Shown here: positions 61,390 through 64,000 of the stretch, piece by piece
How positions within the stretch are numbered: the stretch's first letter is position 1
Layout: every line of letters begins with the position of its first letter
Source: Halapricum desulfuricans
GTDB taxonomy: Archaea > Halobacteriota > Halobacteria > Halobacteriales > Haloarculaceae
Length of the DNA stretch: 64,000 bases
Direction: 5' to 3'
Assembly: GCF_017094525.1 (NCBI RefSeq)
Contig: NZ_CP064788.1
Location: forward strand, 2,093,030-2,157,029
Notes under the pieces: generated by a model
Told to the model about the DNA's origin: nothing
Seen by the model: only the letters and a program-made list of their open reading frames with translations
The model's database searches: none
Program-made: the position numbers and the translations under genes

Positions 61390-64000
61390 TCACGCCGGCC
61401 GTGCGTGGAATTCGAAGCGTGCGCCGCCGGACTCGCTCTCGGTCACAGACGAGGTCCAGCCATGGGCCGCCGCGATGTCCGAGACGATCGAGAGGCCGAG
61501 CCCAGTTCCGCCGTCGTTGGTCGTGTAGCCGTGTTCGAAGACGGCGTCACGTGCGTCTTCGGGAATTCCGACACCGTCGTCGGCGACGTAGAAGCCGTCC
61601 GCCGTGGTCCCGATCCGGACGGTCACGTCTTCGCCGCCGTGTTCGACAGCGTTGCGGAAGAGATTCTCAAGTAACTGAGCCAGCCGATCGCTGTTCGCTT
61701 CGGTCGTCTCGCTGGTCTCGCAGTCGACGATCAGGTCGGCGTTGCCGGTCCGGACGTACCCCCAGCTCTCGCGAGCGACGGTCGCCAGCGAGACCACGCT
61801 CGTCTGGGTTACCGTTCCGGGCTGTCGAGCCAGCGTCAGGATGTCGTCGATCAGTTCTTCGATCCGGGTCAGCGCGTCGTCGGCCTTCCGGAAGTGTTCG
61901 TCAGCGCCGGTCTGCTGAGCGACGTCGAGCATCCCGATGGCGATCGAAAGCGGATTGCGGAGGTCGTGGGCGACGACGCTGGCGAACTCGTCGAGCCGTT
62001 CGTTCTGGCGAGCCAGTTCGCGCTCGCGCTCACGGAGTTGCTGTTCGCGCTCCGCTCGGGTCATCGCGGCCTCGACGGCCCCACCGAGTATCTGAAAGAG
62101 GTCGATGTCGATGTCGTCGAAAGCGGCGACGTCCACCGATCCGGTGGCGATGACGCCGATGTCGCCGACTGGAACCGCCATACACGACCGGAGCGGCGAC
62201 AGCTCGTCTTCGGCGTGTTCGGTCGCCGTGATGTCCTCGACGACCCGCATCTCCCCGTGCTCGAAGACCCACCACGGGAGGCTGTCGTCCCGGCTGATCG
62301 TTGGCGGGGAATCGACGATGCGTTCGCCGGTCTCGGAGACTGCGGTCGGGACGAGTTCGTCCGCAGATTCGTCGTAGCGCCACAGCGTGGCGGCCGGCAA
62401 CTCGAGGACGTCTTCGACTGCATCGACTGCGATCGCGGCTATCTCGGAGACTGTCTCCGCGACGGACAGCTCCTGACTGGCCCTGTGAAGGCCCCGGAGT
62501 CGCTGTTCGAGGCGCTTGCGCTCGGTCACGTCGCGCTGGATGGCCACAAACGCCTCGATTTCGCCGCTGTCGTCCTCGATGGGCGTGATCGTCTGGTCGG
62601 CGTAGTAGATCTCACCGGACTTGCGGCGGTCCTGGATTTCGGCGTGCCACGTCTCACCCGAAAGGATCGTGTTCCACATCTCCTCGTAGTACGCTTCGCC
62701 CAGCACGTCCGAGCGGATCAGACGCGGCGTCTCACCGATCGCCTCGTCGGCACTGTAACCGGTTATCTCCTCAAACGTCGAGTTCACGTATTCGATCGTC
62801 GCGTCGGTGTCGGTAATATAGATCCCGTGGCCGGCAGACTCGACAGCGTTTTCGAACGTGCGCAGCTCGCGCTCGGTCTCTTTCAGCCCCGTGATGTCCG
62901 TCGCAACGCCCAGGACCGCCCGGTCGTCTGACTCGACCGGCTCGAACGGGATCTTGCGCGTCTCCAGGACGCGTTTCTCGCCATCTGGATACGTGAGTGT
63001 CTCCTCGGGAATCGTCTTGGACTCGCCCGATTCGATCACCTCGCGGTCGTCGGCCCGGAACTGTTCGGCCTCAGTCTCGGAGTTGGCCAGTTCGGCGTCG
63101 GTGGCCCCTTCGATCGCCTCGACTGTGGTCCCGTAGGCTTGCGCGAGGCCTTCGTTTGCGAACAGGTACTCGCCGGACTCGCCTTTGGCGAACACCAGTT
63201 GCGGGAGCAGGTCAATGAGCTGGCGGAGTCGCTTCCGGCTTCGGTCTAACTGTTGCTCCAGCCGCTTGCGCTCGGTGATGTCAGTCGCGACGACGAGGGC
63301 CCGACGCTCGTCTCCGTGTGGCGTCTCAAGGGGCTGTATCTCCGTCCGGACAGTCCGTTTCTCGCCGCCGGCGTCGACGAACGTATCTTCGGGGATCGTC
63401 TTCGCCTCGCCGGACTCGATCACTGCCAAGTCGTCAGCCCGGAAGTCCCGATGATCGCTCTCTGTGGCGTACTCTTCGTCAGTCGATCCCTCGAGCTCCG
63501 CTGGTGAGGTGCCGTAGACATCGGCAGCAGCTCCGTTCGCGAGGAGATAGCGGCCGCCGCTGTCCTTGACGAACACCTGCTGGGGCAGGGCGTCGATGAC
63601 TACCCGGAGGTATCGTTCGTTCGTCTGGGCCTTCTGACGGGCGGCCCGTCGACTTACTTCCCGGCCGATCCACTGCGCGAGCAGCCGCACGAATGTGCGA
63701 TCGTGCTCGGAGACGGACGGGGTGTCGTCGTCGAACCCGGCAAAGCTGATCGCGCCGTACACACCGTCCGACGCGTCGATCGGAACACCGACGAACGTCT
63801 CGACCGACCGGTCACGATAGACCGGATGCGCGTCAGCGATGACATCCGAGGCGGTCCTGACGGTATCGACCGCTCCGTCCGACATCTCTGCACAGATCGT
63901 GCCGGTCATATCGAATCGTTCACCGGCCCCAACGGTCAGGTCCGGCGCATCGGCCGCGCGGACGGTATATCCGTCGTCGAACTCCGCGACGATGCCGGCG
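61390..64000 (-). CDS. PAS/GAF sensor histidine kinase, N-terminus beyond window
   Basis: The frame runs from the stop at 61390 past the ATG at 63909 to the window edge (about 30 more codons, reading IVAEFDDGYTVRAADAP), so the true start lies outside. Visible domains, numbered from 63909, are the rest of a GAF domain (1-90), three PAS domains (about 100-215, 225-335 and 340-460), a second GAF (about 470-620), and a HisKA dimer with AHDLRNPLSIAIG (near 655). An ATPase domain with ENLFRNAVEHG and GTGLGLSIV follows. No membrane helix is visible, so it is probably cytoplasmic. No response regulator is adjacent. It is convergent with ppcA. Confidence 0.9.
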   Translation of the reverse strand, partial: AGIVAEFDDGYTVRAADAPDLTVGAGERFDMTGTICAEMSDGAVDTVRTASDVIADAHPVYRDRSVETFVGVPIDASDGVYGAISFAGFDDDTPSVSEHDRTFVRLLAQWIGREVSRRAARQKAQTNERYLRVVIDALPQQVFVKDSGGRYLLANGAAADVYGTSPAELEGSTDEEYATESDHRDFRADDLAVIESGEAKTIPEDTFVDAGGEKRTVRTEIQPLETPHGDERRALVVATDITERKRLEQQLDRSRKRLRQLIDLLPQLVFAKGESGEYLFANEGLAQAYGTTVEAIEGATDAELANSETEAEQFRADDREVIESGESKTIPEETLTYPDGEKRVLETRKIPFEPVESDDRAVLGVATDITGLKETERELRTFENAVESAGHGIYITDTDATIEYVNSTFEEITGYSADEAIGETPRLIRSDVLGEAYYEEMWNTILSGETWHAEIQDRRKSGEIYYADQTITPIEDDSGEIEAFVAIQRDVTERKRLEQRLRGLHRASQELSVAETVSEIAAIAVDAVEDVLELPAATLWRYDESADELVPTAVSETGERIVDSPPTISRDDSLPWWVFEHGEMRVVEDITATEHAEDELSPLRSCMAVPVGDIGVIATGSVDVAAFDDIDIDLFQILGGAVEAAMTRAEREQQLRERERELARQNERLDEFASVVAHDLRNPLSIAIGMLDVAQQTGADEHFRKADDALTRIEELIDDILTLARQPGTVTQTSVVSLATVARESWGYVRTGNADLIVDCETSETTEANSDRLAQLLENLFRNAVEHGGEDVTVRIGTTADGFYVADDGVGIPEDARDAVFEHGYTTNDGGTGLGLSIVSDIAAAHGWTSSVTESESGGARFEFHARPA

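Noticed and set aside
1-64000. CRISPR array, rRNA genes, restriction or toxin-antitoxin systems
   Set aside because: No regularly spaced direct repeats, no rRNA sequence and no recognisable defence proteins were seen on reading the window.

Overview
The window is a chromosomal segment of a halophilic archaeon (class Halobacteria). The evidence is its high G+C content, strongly acidic proteins, Tat-type lipoprotein signals, a transcription factor B, the archaeal termination nuclease aCPSF1, an archaeal-type PEP carboxylase, TrmY, an ISH8-type insertion sequence, and several TATA boxes placed for leaderless transcripts. The gene set suggests the Haloarcula/Halorhabdus side of the haloarchaea, but the genus is a guess. 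Both window edges cut genes: a trkH at the left and a sensor kinase at the right.

Layout. 1-9.1 kb is an ion and solute transport block. It has a trkA-trkH pair on the minus strand, then a plus-strand run of universal-stress protein (USP), amino-acid permease fused to two USP domains, trkA, trkH and a 66-residue membrane protein joined by ATGA overlaps, and finally a convergent formate/nitrite-type channel also fused to two USP domains. 9.4-15.3 kb holds cysE, an Orc1/Cdc6-like ATPase, a ROK sugar kinase and the metY-metX methionine pair. 15.5-22.3 kb holds a secreted metallopeptidase-like surface protein, a thioredoxin reductase-like enzyme, pyruvate kinase, tRNA-Pro(CGG), a TIM-barrel isomerase and trmY. 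22.4-26.0 kb is a tungstate/molybdate module: a ModE-like regulator divergent from wtpABC, with a perfect palindrome between them. 26.0-37.6 kb holds a chemotaxis transducer, glutamate synthase, a Bat-type HTH regulator, a ring-cleaving dioxygenase-like protein, a Gfo/Idh oxidoreductase, grpE and class II fructose-bisphosphate aldolase.

37.6-42.1 kb looks accessory. By eye its base composition is less G+C rich. It carries a Tat lipoprotein of unknown function, an ABC-2 permease overlapping its ATPase, and an intact 1403-bp ISH8-type element with a perfect 10-bp target duplication. 42.1-64 kb returns to core-like content: GNAT, M50 protease and TraB genes, small zinc proteins, a BtuFCD/FecBCD-type uptake system next to a THEP1-like NTPase, beta-carbonic anhydrase, aCPSF1, a HerA-like ATPase, TFB, an RNase R-like nuclease, a PUA protein, PEP carboxylase and a PAS/GAF histidine kinase.

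The most unusual signals outside the genes are two small families of nested palindromes, each present twice. The first (9172-9250 and 34341-34420) keeps its stem pairing through compensatory changes. The second (10361-10429 and 50593-50654) shares a 16-base head and a central hairpin. The most unusual gene-level signal is the repeated use of USP domains beside and inside transporters in the first 9 kb.
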